A stretch of DNA of 64,000 nucleotides from Vibrio comitans (GTDB lineage: Bacteria; Pseudomonadota; Gammaproteobacteria; Enterobacterales; Vibrionaceae), in contig AP024866.1 in NCBI GenBank assembly GCA_024346835.1, positions 434,001 to 498,000 on the forward strand, written 5' to 3'. The notes under the pieces are model-generated. The model saw only the letters and a list, made by a program, of their open reading frames with translations, ran no database searches and had not been told where the DNA came from. Within the stretch, counting starts at the first letter, position 1, and every line of letters starts with the position of its first letter. The position numbers and the translations under genes are program-made. Shown one piece after another: positions 21,347-31,437 of the stretch.

Positions 21347-23914
21347 TTAGAGAATTTTCTTCAATCGATAGAGCTCTTCAAGAGCTTGTCTTGGTGTCAG
21401 ATCATCAGGATCAATAGCACCCAATGCGATTTCCACATCACTTGGCTCTGGGATCAAACTAAGTTGGTTTGCAATCTCGACACTACTTGGATTGTTTGCT
21501 TGTGGTTGATGGCTAAGCTGTTCAAGCAAGTTGAGCTTTTGTCTCGCTTGCTTGATGACAGGCTTAGGTACACCAGCCAACCCTGCTACCGCTAAGCCAT
21601 AAGACTTGCTAGCCGCACCTTCTTGTACCGCGTGCATAAAGGCGATGTCGTCGCCGTGCTCAACGGCATCTAAGTGTACATTTGCCAGTCCTTCTAGTTG
21701 GGAAGGCAGTTCCGTTAACTCAAAGTAGTGAGTAGCAAATAAGGTCAGGGCACTAATCTGGTTTGCCAGCCATTCGGCGCTAGCCCATGCTAGAGACAGC
21801 CCATCATAGGTACTGGTTCCTCGTCCTATCTCATCCATCAGCACCAAACTTCGGTTTGTAGCATTGTGCAAGATATTCGCAGTCTCCGTCATTTCCACCA
21901 TGAATGTCGAACGGCCTGAGGCCAAATCATCGGACGCACCGATTCGGGTAAATATACGATCCAGTAAGCCAATGTTTGCTGATTCAGCAGGAACATAAGA
22001 GCCAATGTGAGCGAGTAATGCAATCAAAGCTGTTTGACGCATATAGGTGGATTTACCCCCCATATTCGGGCCGGTAATGATCAGCATTTTACGCTCAGGG
22101 TGGAGCTCAATAGGGTTAGCAATGAACGGGTCTTCTAGCACTTGCTCAACTACTGGGTGTCGGCCATTGGTTACCGATAACCCAATATCATTTTTAATGT
22201 TTGGACGGCAGTACTCTAAGGTTTCAGCGCGTTCCGCAAGGTTTTGCAGTACGTCTATCTCCGAAACGGCAGATGACAGAAGTTGCAGCCTAGTAAGGTG
22301 AGGCAAGATCAGGTCAAATAACTCTTCCCACAACGCCTTTTCTGCTGCCAGAGCCTTAGATTTAGAATTAAGAACTTTATCTTCGTGCTCTTTTAGCTCA
22401 GGAATAATGTAGCGCTCTGCATTCTTCAGCGTTTGGCGACGAATGTAGTGAGGAGGCACAAGGTGACTCTGTCCACGGCTGACTTGAATGTAGAAGCCGT
22501 GAACGGCGTTATAGCCTACCTTCAAGGTATCTATGCCGTGTCGCTCTCGCTCATCAGACTCAAGCTTTTCTAAATATTCCGTCGCACCATTCGCCAGGTC
22601 GCGCCATTGATCGAGTTCTTCGTTATAGCCCTCGGCCAGAACGCCCCCATCACGGATGACAACTGGAGGGTTTTCTTTGATTGCTCGCTCCAATAGCTCA
22701 CATAAACTCTCTAATGGTTTCGCATCATTGGACAAGTCTTTGAGGTGTGGATTGACTAAGCTTTCTAGTGTCGCTTCTAGTTCTGGCAATTGCTGTAATG
22801 CGGTACGCAGGCGGGCAAGGTCACGTGGCCTAGCAGAGCGAATAGCCAATCGAGCGACAATACGCTCAATGTCGCCAATCTGTTTTAAGGTTTGGTTCAA
22901 TTCAGGGAAAAGCCCTTGCTCTATTAATTCTGATATCGCATCCAAACGATTGTTCAGAACTGAGACTTCACGAGTTGGCTGGTGTAACCAACGTTTTAAC
23001 ATGCGGCTACCCATCGCGGTTGCGGTATGATCTAGCACCTCCGCAAGGGTGTTATCGAGGCCGCCAGATAAGTTCTGCGTGATCTCTAAGTTGCGTCTTG
23101 TTGCAGCATCAAGGATAACGGAGTTGTCTTGCCTTTCCATCGTGATCGAACGGATATGAGGCATAGCGGTACGCTGCGTGTCTTTGACGTACTGTATCAA
23201 ACAGCCAGCCGCGCAAAGTCCAAGCTCTGCTTTCTCAACACCAAAGCCGACTAAGTCCTTGGTACCAAACTGGATATTGAGCTGCTGTTTTGCCGTTTGT
23301 AACTCGAACTCCCAAACCGGTCTGCGACGATTGCCATGTCGACCTTCCATCAGGTGTACTGGCGCGAAGTCTTCAGGAAAGAGCAACTCTTTAGGGCTAG
23401 TGCGCTGCAACTCTGCAAGCATCGCTTCTTCGGTTTTCGGCTCGCATATTAAAAAGCGACCCGAGGTAATATCCAAAGTGGCGTAACCAAACTTATCATC
23501 ATACTGATAGATAGCGGCAATCAGATTATCAACGCGCTCAGCTAGCAAGGCTTCATCAGTCACTGTACCTGGAGTAATGATGCGTACAACTTTACGCTCA
23601 ACGGGTCCCTTTGAGGTTGCTGGATTGCCGATTTGCTCGCATATCGCGACAGATTCGCCAAGTTGAACCAGCTTAGCTAAATAGCCCTCAACCGCGTGAA
23701 AAGGGACGCCAGCCATTGGGATAGGCTCGCCCGCTGATGCGCCGCGTTTGGTTAGCGAGATGTCGAGTAGTTGAGAGGCTCGCTTTGCATCGTCATAAAA
23801 CAATTCATAGAAGTCACCCATGCGGTAAAAAAGCAGGATATCAGGGTTCTCTGCTTTGAGTTTGTGATACTGCTGCATCATTGGGGTGTGTTTTGGCTTT
23901 GATTTTACCGACAT
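21347..23914 (-). CDS. mutS: DNA mismatch repair protein MutS
   Basis: Recognises mispairs and small loops and recruits MutL. The mismatch-reading Phe-x-Glu motif is at 35-37 (RMGDFYELF). The C-terminal ABC-type ATPase has Walker [10 protein letters not shown] (near 615), Walker [17 protein letters not shown] and the [11 protein letters not shown] segment. Length is 855 residues from the ATG at 23914, which has an AGAAG site nearby; a GTG two codons upstream is a less likely start. It sits opposite rpoS, as the mutS-rpoS pair does in many enterics and vibrios. Confidence 0.97.
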   Translation of the reverse strand: MSVKSKPKHTPMMQQYHKLKAENPDILLFYRMGDFYELFYDDAKRASQLLDISLTKRGASAGEPIPMAGVPFHAVEGYLAKLVQLGESVAICEQIGNPATSKGPVERKVVRIITPGTVTDEALLAERVDNLIAAIYQYDDKFGYATLDITSGRFLICEPKTEEAMLAELQRTSPKELLFPEDFAPVHLMEGRHGNRRRPVWEFELQTAKQQLNIQFGTKDLVGFGVEKAELGLCAAGCLIQYVKDTQRTAMPHIRSITMERQDNSVILDAATRRNLEITQNLSGGLDNTLAEVLDHTATAMGSRMLKRWLHQPTREVSVLNNRLDAISELIEQGLFPELNQTLKQIGDIERIVARLAIRSARPRDLARLRTALQQLPELEATLESLVNPHLKDLSNDAKPLESLCELLERAIKENPPVVIRDGGVLAEGYNEELDQWRDLANGATEYLEKLESDERERHGIDTLKVGYNAVHGFYIQVSRGQSHLVPPHYIRRQTLKNAERYIIPELKEHEDKVLNSKSKALAAEKALWEELFDLILPHLTRLQLLSSAVSEIDVLQNLAERAETLEYCRPNIKNDIGLSVTNGRHPVVEQVLEDPFIANPIELHPERKMLIITGPNMGGKSTYMRQTALIALLAHIGSYVPAESANIGLLDRIFTRIGASDDLASGRSTFMVEMTETANILHNATNRSLVLMDEIGRGTSTYDGLSLAWASAEWLANQISALTLFATHYFELTELPSQLEGLANVHLDAVEHGDDIAFMHAVQEGAASKSYGLAVAGLAGVPKPVIKQARQKLNLLEQLSHQPQANNPSSVEIANQLSLIPEPSDVEIALGAIDPDDLTPRQALEELYRLKKIL

Positions 23915-23996
23915 AATCACTTCTGTTGCTTTTCATTATTTCTATAGAGGCTTAGGATAAATGATTCACAACTAATGGGTAAAGCGAATCAGTCAG

Positions 23997-24491
23997 ATGT
24001 CGGAAAGAACATTGGATAACTTAAGCGCTCGAGTGGGAAAACTGCTTGAGAAAAATGGCTGGATGATGGCGACAGCAGAGTCATGCACTGGTGGCGGAGT
24101 GGCGCAAGCCGTGACCGAAATTGCGGGCAGTTCTGCTTGGTTTGATAGAGCTTTTGTCACCTATAGCAACGAAGCTAAGATGGAGATGCTCGGCGTGACT
24201 TCTCATTCATTAGACTGCTTTGGAGCGGTGAGTGAAGAGGTTGCGAAGGAGATGGCATTGGGCGCGGCAAGACACTCTGCAGCTCAAATAGCCGTTTCTA
24301 TTACTGGAATTGCAGGTCCTGGTGGGGGCAGTGAAGATAAGCCCGTTGGCACCGTGTGTTTTGGGTTAGCGTTTAATACTGAACTTATACAGGTACAACG
24401 CTGTGTATTTACAGGTGATCGAGCCGAGGTGAGAAATCAGTCCGTTTATCATGCTCTTCAACTAATTGAAAAATATATAGAAAATAAGTAA
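23997..24491 (+). CDS. pncC: Nicotinamide-nucleotide amidase (CinA C-terminal type)
   Basis: Deamidates nicotinamide mononucleotide to nicotinate mononucleotide in pyridine nucleotide recycling (E. coli YgaD/PncC). The 164 residues make up only the CinA C-terminal domain: TAESCTGGGVAQAVTEIAGSS (key stretch AESCTGGG), AVSEEVAKEMALGA, SITGIAGPGGGSEDKPVGTV and GDRAEVR. There is no COG1058 N-terminal domain, so the name cinA does not strictly fit. It lies just upstream of recA as in E. coli and streptococci; in this group that link is not known to mean competence. Confidence 0.92.
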   Translation: MSERTLDNLSARVGKLLEKNGWMMATAESCTGGGVAQAVTEIAGSSAWFDRAFVTYSNEAKMEMLGVTSHSLDCFGAVSEEVAKEMALGAARHSAAQIAVSITGIAGPGGGSEDKPVGTVCFGLAFNTELIQVQRCVFTGDRAEVRNQSVYHALQLIEKYIENK

Positions 24492-24526
24492 TTGCTTGTT
24501 GCAGGCAAAAAAAACACTTTTTCATC

Positions 24527-24555
24527 TAGACACTGTATGAATTAACAGTAATAAT
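24527..24555 (+). promoter_or_regulatory. recA promoter with LexA operator
   Basis: TAGACA (24527-24532) and AATAAT (24550-24555) are spaced by 17 bases. A consensus SOS box, CTGT-N8-ACAG (CTGTATGAATTAACAG, 24533-24548), fills the spacer exactly, so bound LexA would cover the promoter. This is the same geometry as in E. coli recA. Confidence 0.9.
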
Positions 24556-24596
24556 TGATTCATCAACTAGAAATACCCGATTCCATGGAGCATAAA

Positions 24597-25622
24597 ATGG
24601 ACGATAACAAGCAAAAAGCTCTCGCGGCTGCACTTGGCCAAATAGAAAAACAATTCGGTAAAGGCTCAATTATGCGCCTTGGTGATAACCGCACCATGGA
24701 CGTAGAAACAATTTCTACTGGTTCACTGTCTCTAGACATCGCTCTAGGTGCTGGTGGTCTGCCAATGGGACGTATCGTAGAAGTATACGGTCCTGAATCA
24801 TCGGGTAAAACAACACTAACTCTAGAGTTGATTGCGGCAGCTCAACGTGAAGGTAAAACCTGTGCCTTTATCGATGCAGAGCACGCACTAGACCCTATTT
24901 ATGCTCAAAAGCTTGGCGTAAACATCGATGCTCTTTTAGTTTCTCAGCCAGATACCGGCGAGCAAGCGTTAGAGATCTGTGATGCACTAGCTCGCTCTGG
25001 CGCTATCGACGTATTGGTTGTCGATTCAGTAGCAGCACTAACACCAAAAGCTGAAATTGAAGGCGAAATGGGTGACAGCCACATGGGTCTTCAGGCTCGT
25101 ATGCTTTCTCAAGCAATGCGTAAGCTAACGGGTAACCTAAAGCAATCTAACTGTATGTGTATCTTCATCAACCAAATCCGTATGAAGATTGGTGTGATGT
25201 TTGGTAACCCAGAAACAACGACTGGTGGTAACGCACTTAAGTTCTATGCATCGGTTCGTCTTGATATCCGTCGTACTGGCGCTATCAAAGATGGTGATGA
25301 GGTTGTTGGTAACGAAACCCGTATTAAGGTTGTTAAGAACAAGATTGCTGCACCGTTTAAGCAAGCAGAAACTCAAATTATGTATGGTCAAGGCTTTAAC
25401 CGTGAAGGTGAGCTGATTGATCTGGGTGTTAAGCACAAGCTAGTAGAAAAAGCGGGTGCGTGGTACAGCTACCAAGGCGATAAGATTGGCCAAGGTAAAG
25501 CAAACGCAGGTAAATTCCTTCGCGAGCACCCTGAAACAGCACACGAAATCGATACTAAGCTACGTGAAATGTTGCTGACTACAGCTCAACTTGAAGATAC
25601 TCAAGAGGCTGAGGTAGAGTAA
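24597..25622 (+). CDS. recA: Recombinase RecA
   Basis: Forms the nucleoprotein filament for strand exchange and triggers LexA self-cleavage. The start chosen is the ATG at 24597, preceded by ATGGAG, because the protein then begins [20 protein letters not shown] as in other RecA. Walker A is GPESSGKTT (65-73). Other conserved parts are [20 protein letters not shown] and loop L2 in [19 protein letters not shown]. It has 341 residues; the acidic C-terminal tail ([11 protein letters not shown]) is a little shorter than in E. coli. Expression should be SOS-controlled through the LexA box at 24533. Confidence 0.98.
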   Translation: MDDNKQKALAAALGQIEKQFGKGSIMRLGDNRTMDVETISTGSLSLDIALGAGGLPMGRIVEVYGPESSGKTTLTLELIAAAQREGKTCAFIDAEHALDPIYAQKLGVNIDALLVSQPDTGEQALEICDALARSGAIDVLVVDSVAALTPKAEIEGEMGDSHMGLQARMLSQAMRKLTGNLKQSNCMCIFINQIRMKIGVMFGNPETTTGGNALKFYASVRLDIRRTGAIKDGDEVVGNETRIKVVKNKIAAPFKQAETQIMYGQGFNREGELIDLGVKHKLVEKAGAWYSYQGDKIGQGKANAGKFLREHPETAHEIDTKLREMLLTTAQLEDTQEAEVE

Positions 25623-25647
25623 TCTCAACTCAATTATGCTCCTAATC

Positions 25648-25680
25648 TACTGAGCCTTTATCCTAAGGCTCAGTACTTTC
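25648..25680 (+). terminator. Hairpin between recA and recX
   Basis: An 11-bp stem (TACTGAGCCTT at 25648-25658 with AAGGCTCAGTA at 25665-25675) is followed by a poor T tract (CTTTC). In E. coli a partial terminator between recA and recX lets only a fraction of transcripts reach recX; this hairpin would suit that role. Confidence 0.7.
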
Positions 25681-25726
25681 CCTTGTCTTATTTGTTTTTC
25701 TTCGCACTGAATCTCACGAGGTGTGT

Positions 25727-26179
25727 ATGTATTCTCAAACTCCAGTTCGAACAGCTAAGAAGGCCGCACTAGACCTATTGAGTCGATGTGAATATGGCCG
25801 GTACGAGCTTCAACAAAAACTATTGAACAAAGGTTTCGAGCTAAATGATATTGATGAAGCCATTGAGTTTTGTCGAGAGCATCATTATTTAGATGACCTG
25901 CGTTACGCTAAAGATCAAATTAAGCTGCATGTTGAAAAAGGTCATGGTGAACGTCGAATTCGTCAGAACTTGCACGTAAAACACGTGCGTAGCGAGGTTA
26001 TCGATCAGGCCCTGGCAGAAGATCCTCAAAATTGGTTTGAGCTTGCGAAACTATCAGTAAACAAGCATTTTGGAGAGAGCAGTACCTCAGAGAGCCACGA
26101 ATACTCCAACCAAGTACGTTTTCTACAATATCGAGGGTTTAGCTCAGAGCAGATCCAATATGCATTAAATCCTGAGTAA
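25727..26179 (+). CDS. recX: Regulatory protein RecX
   Basis: Inhibits RecA by capping or destabilising its filament. The 150-residue protein shows RecX three-helix repeats: AALDLLSRCEYGRYELQQKLLNKG (key stretch ALDLLSRCEYGRYEL), FCREHHYLDDLRYAKDQI and GERRIRQNLHVKHV. The ATG at 25727 lies 5 bases after GAGG; a GTG at 25721 is in frame but overlaps that site. It depends on read-through of the recA hairpin. Confidence 0.93.
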   Translation: MYSQTPVRTAKKAALDLLSRCEYGRYELQQKLLNKGFELNDIDEAIEFCREHHYLDDLRYAKDQIKLHVEKGHGERRIRQNLHVKHVRSEVIDQALAEDPQNWFELAKLSVNKHFGESSTSESHEYSNQVRFLQYRGFSSEQIQYALNPE

Positions 26180-26358
26180 ATTCATAGTTATACCTCCGAT
26201 GCTAGCTTCTCTTACTTAAGAATAAGTAAACGCCTTCTGACAAATTTTCGTTAATTCATCAGCATTTTCAGGCAAATTAGACAGAAAACTAGTCGTTCTC
26301 CCTTGCTTGATTTACAATGTGGCAAAATTCTAACTTGAACGTTTCAGGATATTGCCAC

Positions 26359-28950
26359 ATGTACATGAGCACCGCCGAAATTCGTAGTGCCTTTTTAAAG
26401 TTCTTTGAGAGCAAAGGGCACCAGATTGTAGAGAGTTCTTCTCTTGTACCTCATAACGATCCTACTCTGCTATTTACTAACGCAGGTATGAACCAGTTTA
26501 AAGACTGCTTCCTAGGAGCCGAAAAGCGTAGCTACACGCGAGCGACTACGGCACAGCGTTGTGTTCGTGCCGGTGGTAAACACAATGACCTAGAAAACGT
26601 TGGCTTTACAGCCCGTCACCATACCTTCTTTGAAATGCTAGGTAACTTCAGTTTTGGAGACTACTTTAAAGAAGACGCAATTAAGTTCGCGTGGGAATTC
26701 CTTACGGACACTCTTGGTCTGCCACAAGAAAAATTGTTAGTTACTATCTATGAAACTGACGACGAAGCCTTTGATATCTGGAACAAGCAGATGGGTATTC
26801 CGGCTGATCGAATTATCCGTATTGGCGATAAAAAGGGTGGCAAAGCCTACGAATCAGATAACTTCTGGACAATGGGTGACACAGGTCCTTGTGGCCCATG
26901 TACTGAAATTTTCTATGATCACGGTGAGCATATCTGGGGCGGACGTCCAGGCACACCAGAAGAAGATGGTGATCGCTTCATCGAGATCTGGAACAACGTA
27001 TTCATGCAGTTTAACCGTCACGCTGACGGCACTATGGAACCTCTTCCAAAGCCAGCTGTTGATACAGGTATGGGTATTGAGCGTATCTCTGCAATTATGC
27101 AGGGTGTGCACTCAAACTACGAGATTGATGTATTCCAAACCCTTATTAAAGCATCTGCAGAAGCGGTTGGTTATGAAGACCTTTCAAATCAGTCTCTACG
27201 CGTAATCGCAGACCATATCCGTTCATGTTCTTTCCTTATCGTTGATGGCGTTATGCCATCAAATGAAGGTCGTGGCTACGTACTTCGCCGTATTATTCGC
27301 CGCGCAGTTCGTCACGGTAACAAGTTAGGTGCTCAAGGTGCATTCTTCCACACACTAGTTGGTGTGTTGGCTGATGTTATGGGTGAAGCTGGCGCTGAAC
27401 TTAAGAAGCAACAAGCACTGGTTGAGAAAGTACTTCGCATTGAGGAAGAGAACTTTGGTCGCACTCTAGAGCGCGGTATGAGCATTCTTAACGATGCACT
27501 GGATGCCTTGAAAAGCGAAGGTAAATCTACGCTTGATGGTGAGACAGTATTCAAATTGTACGATACCTATGGTTTCCCAGCGGATTTAACCAATGATGTT
27601 GCACGTGAGCGTGAATTCAACATTGACGAAGAAGGCTTCCAGAAAGCGATGGAAGCACAGCGTCAACGTGCACGTGAAGCTGGCCAGTTTGGTACTGATT
27701 ACAACGAGACTATCAAGCTAGACAGCACAACAGAGTTTTGTGGTTACTCTGCGACAGATGGTGAGAGCAACATTGAAGCTATCTTTGTCGAGGGCCAACC
27801 TACAGAGAACCTATCAAGTGGTCAGAAGGCCATTATTGTTCTTGAGCAAACTCCGTTCTACGCCGAATCAGGTGGCCAATCTGGTGATACAGGTACTCTG
27901 AAAACTGAGCTTGGTGAGTTTAAGGTTACTGATACTCAGAAACTAGGCAATGCGATTGCGCACCATGGCGAGCTTGTTGAAGGTGTGATGAGCTCGGGTG
28001 AAAAAGCAAAAGCGGCTGTTAATGCAGTGCGCCGTGCACAAATTTCATTGAACCACTCAGCAACTCACTTGCTACACGCTGCGTTACGTAAGGTTCTAGG
28101 TGAGCACGTTACTCAGAAAGGTTCATTGGTAAAAGCAGAGAACCTTCGTTTTGATTTCTCTCACCTTGAAGCGGTGACCGCGGCTGAATTGAAGCAAGTA
28201 GAGCGTATGGTTAATGCTCAAATTCGAACTAACCACGATATTGAAACCAATGTAATGGACATCGAGTCTGCTAAGCAGAAAGGCGCGATGGCATTGTTTG
28301 GTGAGAAGTATGACGACGAAGTTCGCGTGCTTTCTATGGGTGAGTTCTCTACTGAATTGTGTGGTGGTATTCACGCTGCTAATACGGGTGATATTGGTCT
28401 GTTCAAGATTACTTCTGAAGGTGGTATTGCTGCCGGTATTCGTCGTATCGAAGCGGTAACCGCTGATGCAGCTCTAGATGCTATCGATGCAGAGCAGGAC
28501 AAACTACAACAGAAGCTAGTTGAGTCAGCGAAGAAAGCCAAATCGTTAGAGAAAGAGATTCAGTACCTGAAAGACAAAATGGTAGCGGCAGAAAGCGCCA
28601 ACATCATGGGTAAGGTACAGGAAGTTAACGGTACTAAAGTGCTTATTGCTGCACTTGAAGGTGCAGATAACAAGAATCTTCGTAACATGGTTGATGATAC
28701 GAAGAACCGCATTGGTACTGGTGTTATCTTATTTGCCAATATTGCCAACGACAAAGTTGGCTTGGTTGCAGGTGTAACTAAAGACTTAACTGGCAAAGTA
28801 AAAGCGGGTGAGTTGGTTAACTTAGTTGCGACTCAAGTAGGTGGTAAAGGCGGCGGTCGCCCTGATATGGCTCAAGCGGGCGGTACAGACGTAGCGGCAT
28901 TACCAGAGGCTCTACAATCGGTTATTCCTTGGTTGGAAGAGCGCCTGTAA
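26359..28950 (+). CDS. alaS: Alanyl-tRNA synthetase
   Basis: Charges tRNA-Ala and edits mischarged Ser and Gly. From the ATG at 26359 (AGGA nine bases upstream) it has 863 residues; the frame is open further up to 26317, but homologues begin at MxMST. The class II catalytic core holds [19 protein letters not shown] and [22 protein letters not shown]. The editing domain has the zinc ligands of HSATHLLH and CGGIHAAN. The C-terminal C-Ala domain contains [15 protein letters not shown]. All parts are intact. Confidence 0.97.
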   Translation: MYMSTAEIRSAFLKFFESKGHQIVESSSLVPHNDPTLLFTNAGMNQFKDCFLGAEKRSYTRATTAQRCVRAGGKHNDLENVGFTARHHTFFEMLGNFSFGDYFKEDAIKFAWEFLTDTLGLPQEKLLVTIYETDDEAFDIWNKQMGIPADRIIRIGDKKGGKAYESDNFWTMGDTGPCGPCTEIFYDHGEHIWGGRPGTPEEDGDRFIEIWNNVFMQFNRHADGTMEPLPKPAVDTGMGIERISAIMQGVHSNYEIDVFQTLIKASAEAVGYEDLSNQSLRVIADHIRSCSFLIVDGVMPSNEGRGYVLRRIIRRAVRHGNKLGAQGAFFHTLVGVLADVMGEAGAELKKQQALVEKVLRIEEENFGRTLERGMSILNDALDALKSEGKSTLDGETVFKLYDTYGFPADLTNDVAREREFNIDEEGFQKAMEAQRQRAREAGQFGTDYNETIKLDSTTEFCGYSATDGESNIEAIFVEGQPTENLSSGQKAIIVLEQTPFYAESGGQSGDTGTLKTELGEFKVTDTQKLGNAIAHHGELVEGVMSSGEKAKAAVNAVRRAQISLNHSATHLLHAALRKVLGEHVTQKGSLVKAENLRFDFSHLEAVTAAELKQVERMVNAQIRTNHDIETNVMDIESAKQKGAMALFGEKYDDEVRVLSMGEFSTELCGGIHAANTGDIGLFKITSEGGIAAGIRRIEAVTADAALDAIDAEQDKLQQKLVESAKKAKSLEKEIQYLKDKMVAAESANIMGKVQEVNGTKVLIAALEGADNKNLRNMVDDTKNRIGTGVILFANIANDKVGLVAGVTKDLTGKVKAGELVNLVATQVGGKGGGRPDMAQAGGTDVAALPEALQSVIPWLEERL

Positions 28951-29000
28951 GCGAATAGTAATTAACTTGGGTGCATCGGGTACCCAAGTAAAGTAATAGG

Positions 29001-29040
29001 AACCAAGCATTTTTGTTATCGCAAAATGCTTGGTTTTGTT
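29001..29040 (+). terminator. Intrinsic terminator after alaS
   Basis: A 13-bp perfect stem (29001-29013 with 29023-29035, 9-nt loop) is followed by TTGTTGTTTT. It separates alaS from the aspartokinase gene and also rules out a lysine riboswitch in the remaining 58 bases. Confidence 0.75.
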
Positions 29041-29098
29041 GTTTTAAAGTGTCCTGTGTACAAAGAACAGAAGACTGTTTTAGGAAGGTGGAAAGTAA

Positions 29099-30271
29099 GT
29101 GAAGAACCGATTAATCGTGCAAAAGTTTGGTGGGACATCTGTAGGTTCAGTTGACCGAATTCGAGCGGTTGCCGAGCAGGTAATAAAGACCAAAGAGCAA
29201 GGCAATCAAGTCGTGGTTGTGGTTTCAGCGATGTCAGGTGAAACGAATCGGTTGCAAGGCTTAGCCTATGAAGTGGATAGTGTTCCCAACTCAAGAGAAC
29301 TCGATGTTATCTTGTCAGCTGGGGAGCAGGTGACCATAGCTTTATTGGCGATGACTCTTAATAAGCTCGGCCACAAAGCGACCTCTCTAACGGGGTGGCA
29401 AGCAGGCATTGTTACCGATGATATGCACAATCAAGCAACGATTCAGTCTGTAGACAATGAGAAGTTTGACCAACTACTCAGTGATGGTCATATAGTGATT
29501 GTGGCAGGCTTCCAAGGCGTTAACCAAGCCGGCGCGATTACCACGCTAGGACGTGGAGGTTCAGATACCAGTGCAGTCACTCTAGCAGGGCTTCTAGGAG
29601 CTAACGAGTGCCAGATCTTCACAGATGTTGATGGCGTGTATAGTTGTGACCCTAGAGTGGTTGAATCGGCTTTGAAATTAGAGCATGTCGACTTTGATGA
29701 CATGCAAACCATGGCAAAGCATGGTGCCAAGGTTTTACACGAGCCGTGTGTTGAGTTTGCAGCTAAATACAACTTGGATATCCGAGTGTTATCCTCGTTT
29801 TCGCCAAAACAAGGCACTTTGGTCACTCGCTTACAGAGCAAAAAAAATGTGTGTGGTTTAGCACTTCAGCGCGAACTTGCTCGCCTAGTTGTTAATCTAG
29901 AAAAAGCAGATCAGATTGCAATGCAGTGCCAACTACTTGGTATTGCGGTGCATTCTCAAACGGCTGAACATCTTATTGTTAACAATAATGATGTCTCCAA
30001 GCTATTACAGATCCTATCTGACGACGTCAGCATCGTTGAGCCTATTAGTGCCCTGACTATCGTCGGTGCTGAGCTTGAGGAGCTACATATCGATGTTTTA
30101 CCTCAATTGTTGGCGGAAGATATCAAAGTTCTTGATAGTTTTAGGTGTGATAGGGTAGTGAAGTTGCTACTATTACCGGAACATCTGGATCGGGCTGCCA
30201 ATTTTATTCATGCTCAATACATTGAGCAGTCTCATAGTGTTGCTACAGACAAAAAAGCGCTTATTTTGTAA
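29099..30271 (+). CDS. lysC: Aspartokinase, monofunctional
   Basis: Phosphorylates aspartate, the first step toward lysine, threonine and methionine. The 390 residues contain the kinase motifs VQKFGGTSVGS (about 8-18), VVSAMSGETN and TLGRGGSDTSAVTLAG, then two ACT regulatory domains (about 250-390). It is shorter than E. coli LysC (449) and has no homoserine dehydrogenase domain. The start is GTG after AGGAAGGTGG. The alaS-aspartokinase-csrA order is a known vibrio and pseudomonad arrangement. Feedback specificity cannot be read from the sequence, so the symbol is tentative. Confidence 0.9.
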   Translation: MKNRLIVQKFGGTSVGSVDRIRAVAEQVIKTKEQGNQVVVVVSAMSGETNRLQGLAYEVDSVPNSRELDVILSAGEQVTIALLAMTLNKLGHKATSLTGWQAGIVTDDMHNQATIQSVDNEKFDQLLSDGHIVIVAGFQGVNQAGAITTLGRGGSDTSAVTLAGLLGANECQIFTDVDGVYSCDPRVVESALKLEHVDFDDMQTMAKHGAKVLHEPCVEFAAKYNLDIRVLSSFSPKQGTLVTRLQSKKNVCGLALQRELARLVVNLEKADQIAMQCQLLGIAVHSQTAEHLIVNNNDVSKLLQILSDDVSIVEPISALTIVGAELEELHIDVLPQLLAEDIKVLDSFRCDRVVKLLLLPEHLDRAANFIHAQYIEQSHSVATDKKALIL

Positions 30272-30348
30272 TAAGTTCTTTACCAAGTTGTTATTTTTAT
30301 TGAATAATAGATCTCAAAGTATTTTGAGTGACAGCAAGGAGCTATCGA

Positions 30349-30546
30349 ATGCTAATTTTGACTCGCCGTGTTGGTGAAACCCTAATGATTGGGGATGAAG
30401 TGACCGTTACTGTACTGGGTGTTAAGGGAAACCAAGTGCGTATCGGTGTAAACGCGCCTAAAGAAGTTTCTGTGCATCGTGAAGAAATTTACATGCGTAT
30501 TCAAGCTGAAAAAGGTAATGGAAACGTTGCATCAGGCAACTACTAA
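30349..30546 (+). CDS. csrA: Carbon storage regulator CsrA
   Basis: Small homodimeric RNA-binding protein that represses or stabilises target mRNAs at GGA motifs and is titrated by Csr small RNAs. The 65 residues start [20 protein letters not shown], with the RNA-binding arginines in LTRR and in [10 protein letters not shown] (Arg44 region). The start follows AAGGAG closely; the frame is open seven codons further up, but that part is not CsrA-like. It ends the alaS-lysC-csrA run and is downstream in function of BarA (4663-7422). Confidence 0.98.
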   Translation: MLILTRRVGETLMIGDEVTVTVLGVKGNQVRIGVNAPKEVSVHREEIYMRIQAEKGNGNVASGNY

Positions 30547-30556
30547 GTTTCTATTG

Positions 30557-30590
30557 AAAGGCTAGTCATAGGACTAGCCTTTCTTGTTTT
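30557..30590 (+). terminator. Intrinsic terminator after csrA
   Basis: An 11-bp stem (AAAGGCTAGTC at 30557-30567 with GACTAGCCTTT at 30572-30582, loop ATAG) is followed by CTTGTTTT. It isolates csrA from the tRNA array. Confidence 0.87.
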
Positions 30591-30687
30591 ATCGTAGGCA
30601 CAAAGTACATATAACTAGCATTTTTAAGCGGTTTGGTTGAAAGTTGTTCTGTTAACCGTTTTTTATGTGATTTTGCCAATAAAATGT

Positions 30688-30715
30688 TTGACATATTTTT
30701 GGTAAATCGTAATAT
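30688..30715 (+). promoter_or_regulatory. Promoter of the Ser/Arg tRNA array
   Basis: A perfect -35 TTGACA (30688-30693) and TAATAT (30710-30715) are 16 bases apart. Transcription would start near 30722, just ahead of the first tRNA at 30731, with a GC-rich start region as expected for stable RNA promoters. Confidence 0.7.
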
Positions 30716-30730
30716 GTGCCTCCGCAAGAC

Positions 30731-30823
30731 GGTGAGGTGGCCGAGTGGCCGAAGGCGCTCCCCTGCTAAGGGAGTATACGGTTTGTAGCCGTATCGAGGG
30801 TTCGAATCCCTCCCTCACCGCCA
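30731..30823 (+). tRNA. tRNA-Ser (GCU)
   Basis: A 93-base tRNA with acceptor stem GGTGAGG/CCTCACC, discriminator G and encoded CCA. The anticodon loop CCTGCTAAG gives GCU, which reads AGC and AGU. The long variable arm (TATACGGTTTGTAGCCGTA) is typical of class II tRNA-Ser. It is the first gene of the array. Confidence 0.97.
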
Positions 30824-30856
30824 TTCTTGCGAAACGTTCTTAACGGAACAAAATGC

Positions 30857-30933
30857 GCGTCCTTAGCTCAGCTGGATAGAGTACCTGGCTACGAACCAGG
30901 CGGTCGGAGGTTCGAATCCTCCAGGACGCGCCA
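30857..30933 (+). tRNA. tRNA-Arg (ACG), copy 1
   Basis: A 77-base tRNA with acceptor GCGTCCT/AGGACGC, discriminator G and encoded CCA. The anticodon loop GGCTACGAACC gives ACG; A34 is normally deaminated to inosine by TadA so that CGU, CGC and CGA can be read. A small hairpin (30836-30849) ends 7 bases before it. Confidence 0.97.
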
Positions 30934-30977
30934 TATCATTTTTTGATATGAAAATGCTAACTTGTTAGTGATAATGC

Positions 30978-31070
30978 GGTGAGGTGGCCGAGAGGCTGAA
31001 GGCGCTCCCCTGCTAAGGGAGTATACGGTTTGTAGCCGTATCGAGGGTTCGAATCCCTCCCTCACCGCCA
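30978..31070 (+). tRNA. tRNA-Ser (GCU), copy 2
   Basis: 93 bases, same as the copy at 30731 except in the D arm (GAGAGGCTGAA instead of GAGTGGCCGAA). Anticodon GCU, long variable arm, encoded CCA. It is followed at once by a terminator. Confidence 0.97.
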
Positions 31071-31073
31071 TTT

Positions 31074-31098
31074 ATTGACCTTATGGTCAATTTTTTTG
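31074..31098 (+). terminator. Terminator inside the tRNA array
   Basis: A 7-bp stem (ATTGACC at 31074-31080 with GGTCAAT at 31085-31091, loop TTAT) runs into seven T. It would end a first transcript carrying Ser-Arg-Ser and leave the last three tRNA-Arg genes as a second unit. Confidence 0.7.
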
Positions 31099-31126
31099 TT
31101 TTCTAAACTGAAAAGTGTGATAGACT
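31096..31126 (+). promoter_or_regulatory. Possible second tRNA promoter
   Basis: TTGTTT (31096-31101) and TAGACT (31121-31126) flank a 19-base spacer, followed by a GC-rich stretch (TCGCACCC). Spacing is longer than ideal. It is proposed because a terminator precedes it and three tRNA-Arg genes follow. Confidence 0.35.
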
Positions 31127-31155
31127 TCGCACCCTTCTCAGAACGAGAACACTGT

Positions 31156-31232
31156 GCGTCCTTAGCTCAGCTGGATAGAGTACCTGGCTACGAACCAGGC
31201 GGTCGGAGGTTCGAATCCTCCAGGACGCGCCA
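31156..31232 (+). tRNA. tRNA-Arg (ACG), copy 2
   Basis: 77 bases, identical as far as I can see to the copy at 30857, anticodon ACG, encoded CCA. A short hairpin (TTCTC 31135-31139 with GAGAA 31145-31149) ends 6 bases before the mature 5' end. Confidence 0.97.
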
Positions 31233-31297
31233 CTTTACAACGAATGGTTAATTAATAATTAACGGTTCTATATAAGCCTTCTGCAAAGAAGCACTGC

Positions 31298-31374
31298 GCG
31301 TCCTTAGCTCAGCTGGATAGAGTACCTGGCTACGAACCAGGCGGTCGGAGGTTCGAATCCTCCAGGACGCGCCA
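31298..31374 (+). tRNA. tRNA-Arg (ACG), copy 3
   Basis: 77 bases, same sequence as the other three tRNA-Arg genes, anticodon ACG, encoded CCA. A hairpin with a GCAA tetraloop (31278-31291) ends 6 bases before it. The start is 142 bases from copy 2. Confidence 0.97.
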
Positions 31375-31437
31375 CTACAACGAAGAGTTGATACAAGTAT
31401 CGGCTTTTCTATAAAGTCTTCTGCAAAGAAGCATCGC

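Noticed and set aside
23997..24491. Truncated cinA competence gene
   Set aside because: The stand-alone C-terminal domain is the normal PncC/YgaD form in gammaproteobacteria, with its own start and full length, so it is not a broken gene.
29041..29098. Possible lysine riboswitch upstream of the aspartokinase gene
   Set aside because: Only 58 bases remain between the alaS terminator and the GTG start, too short for the aptamer, and no matching stems are visible.
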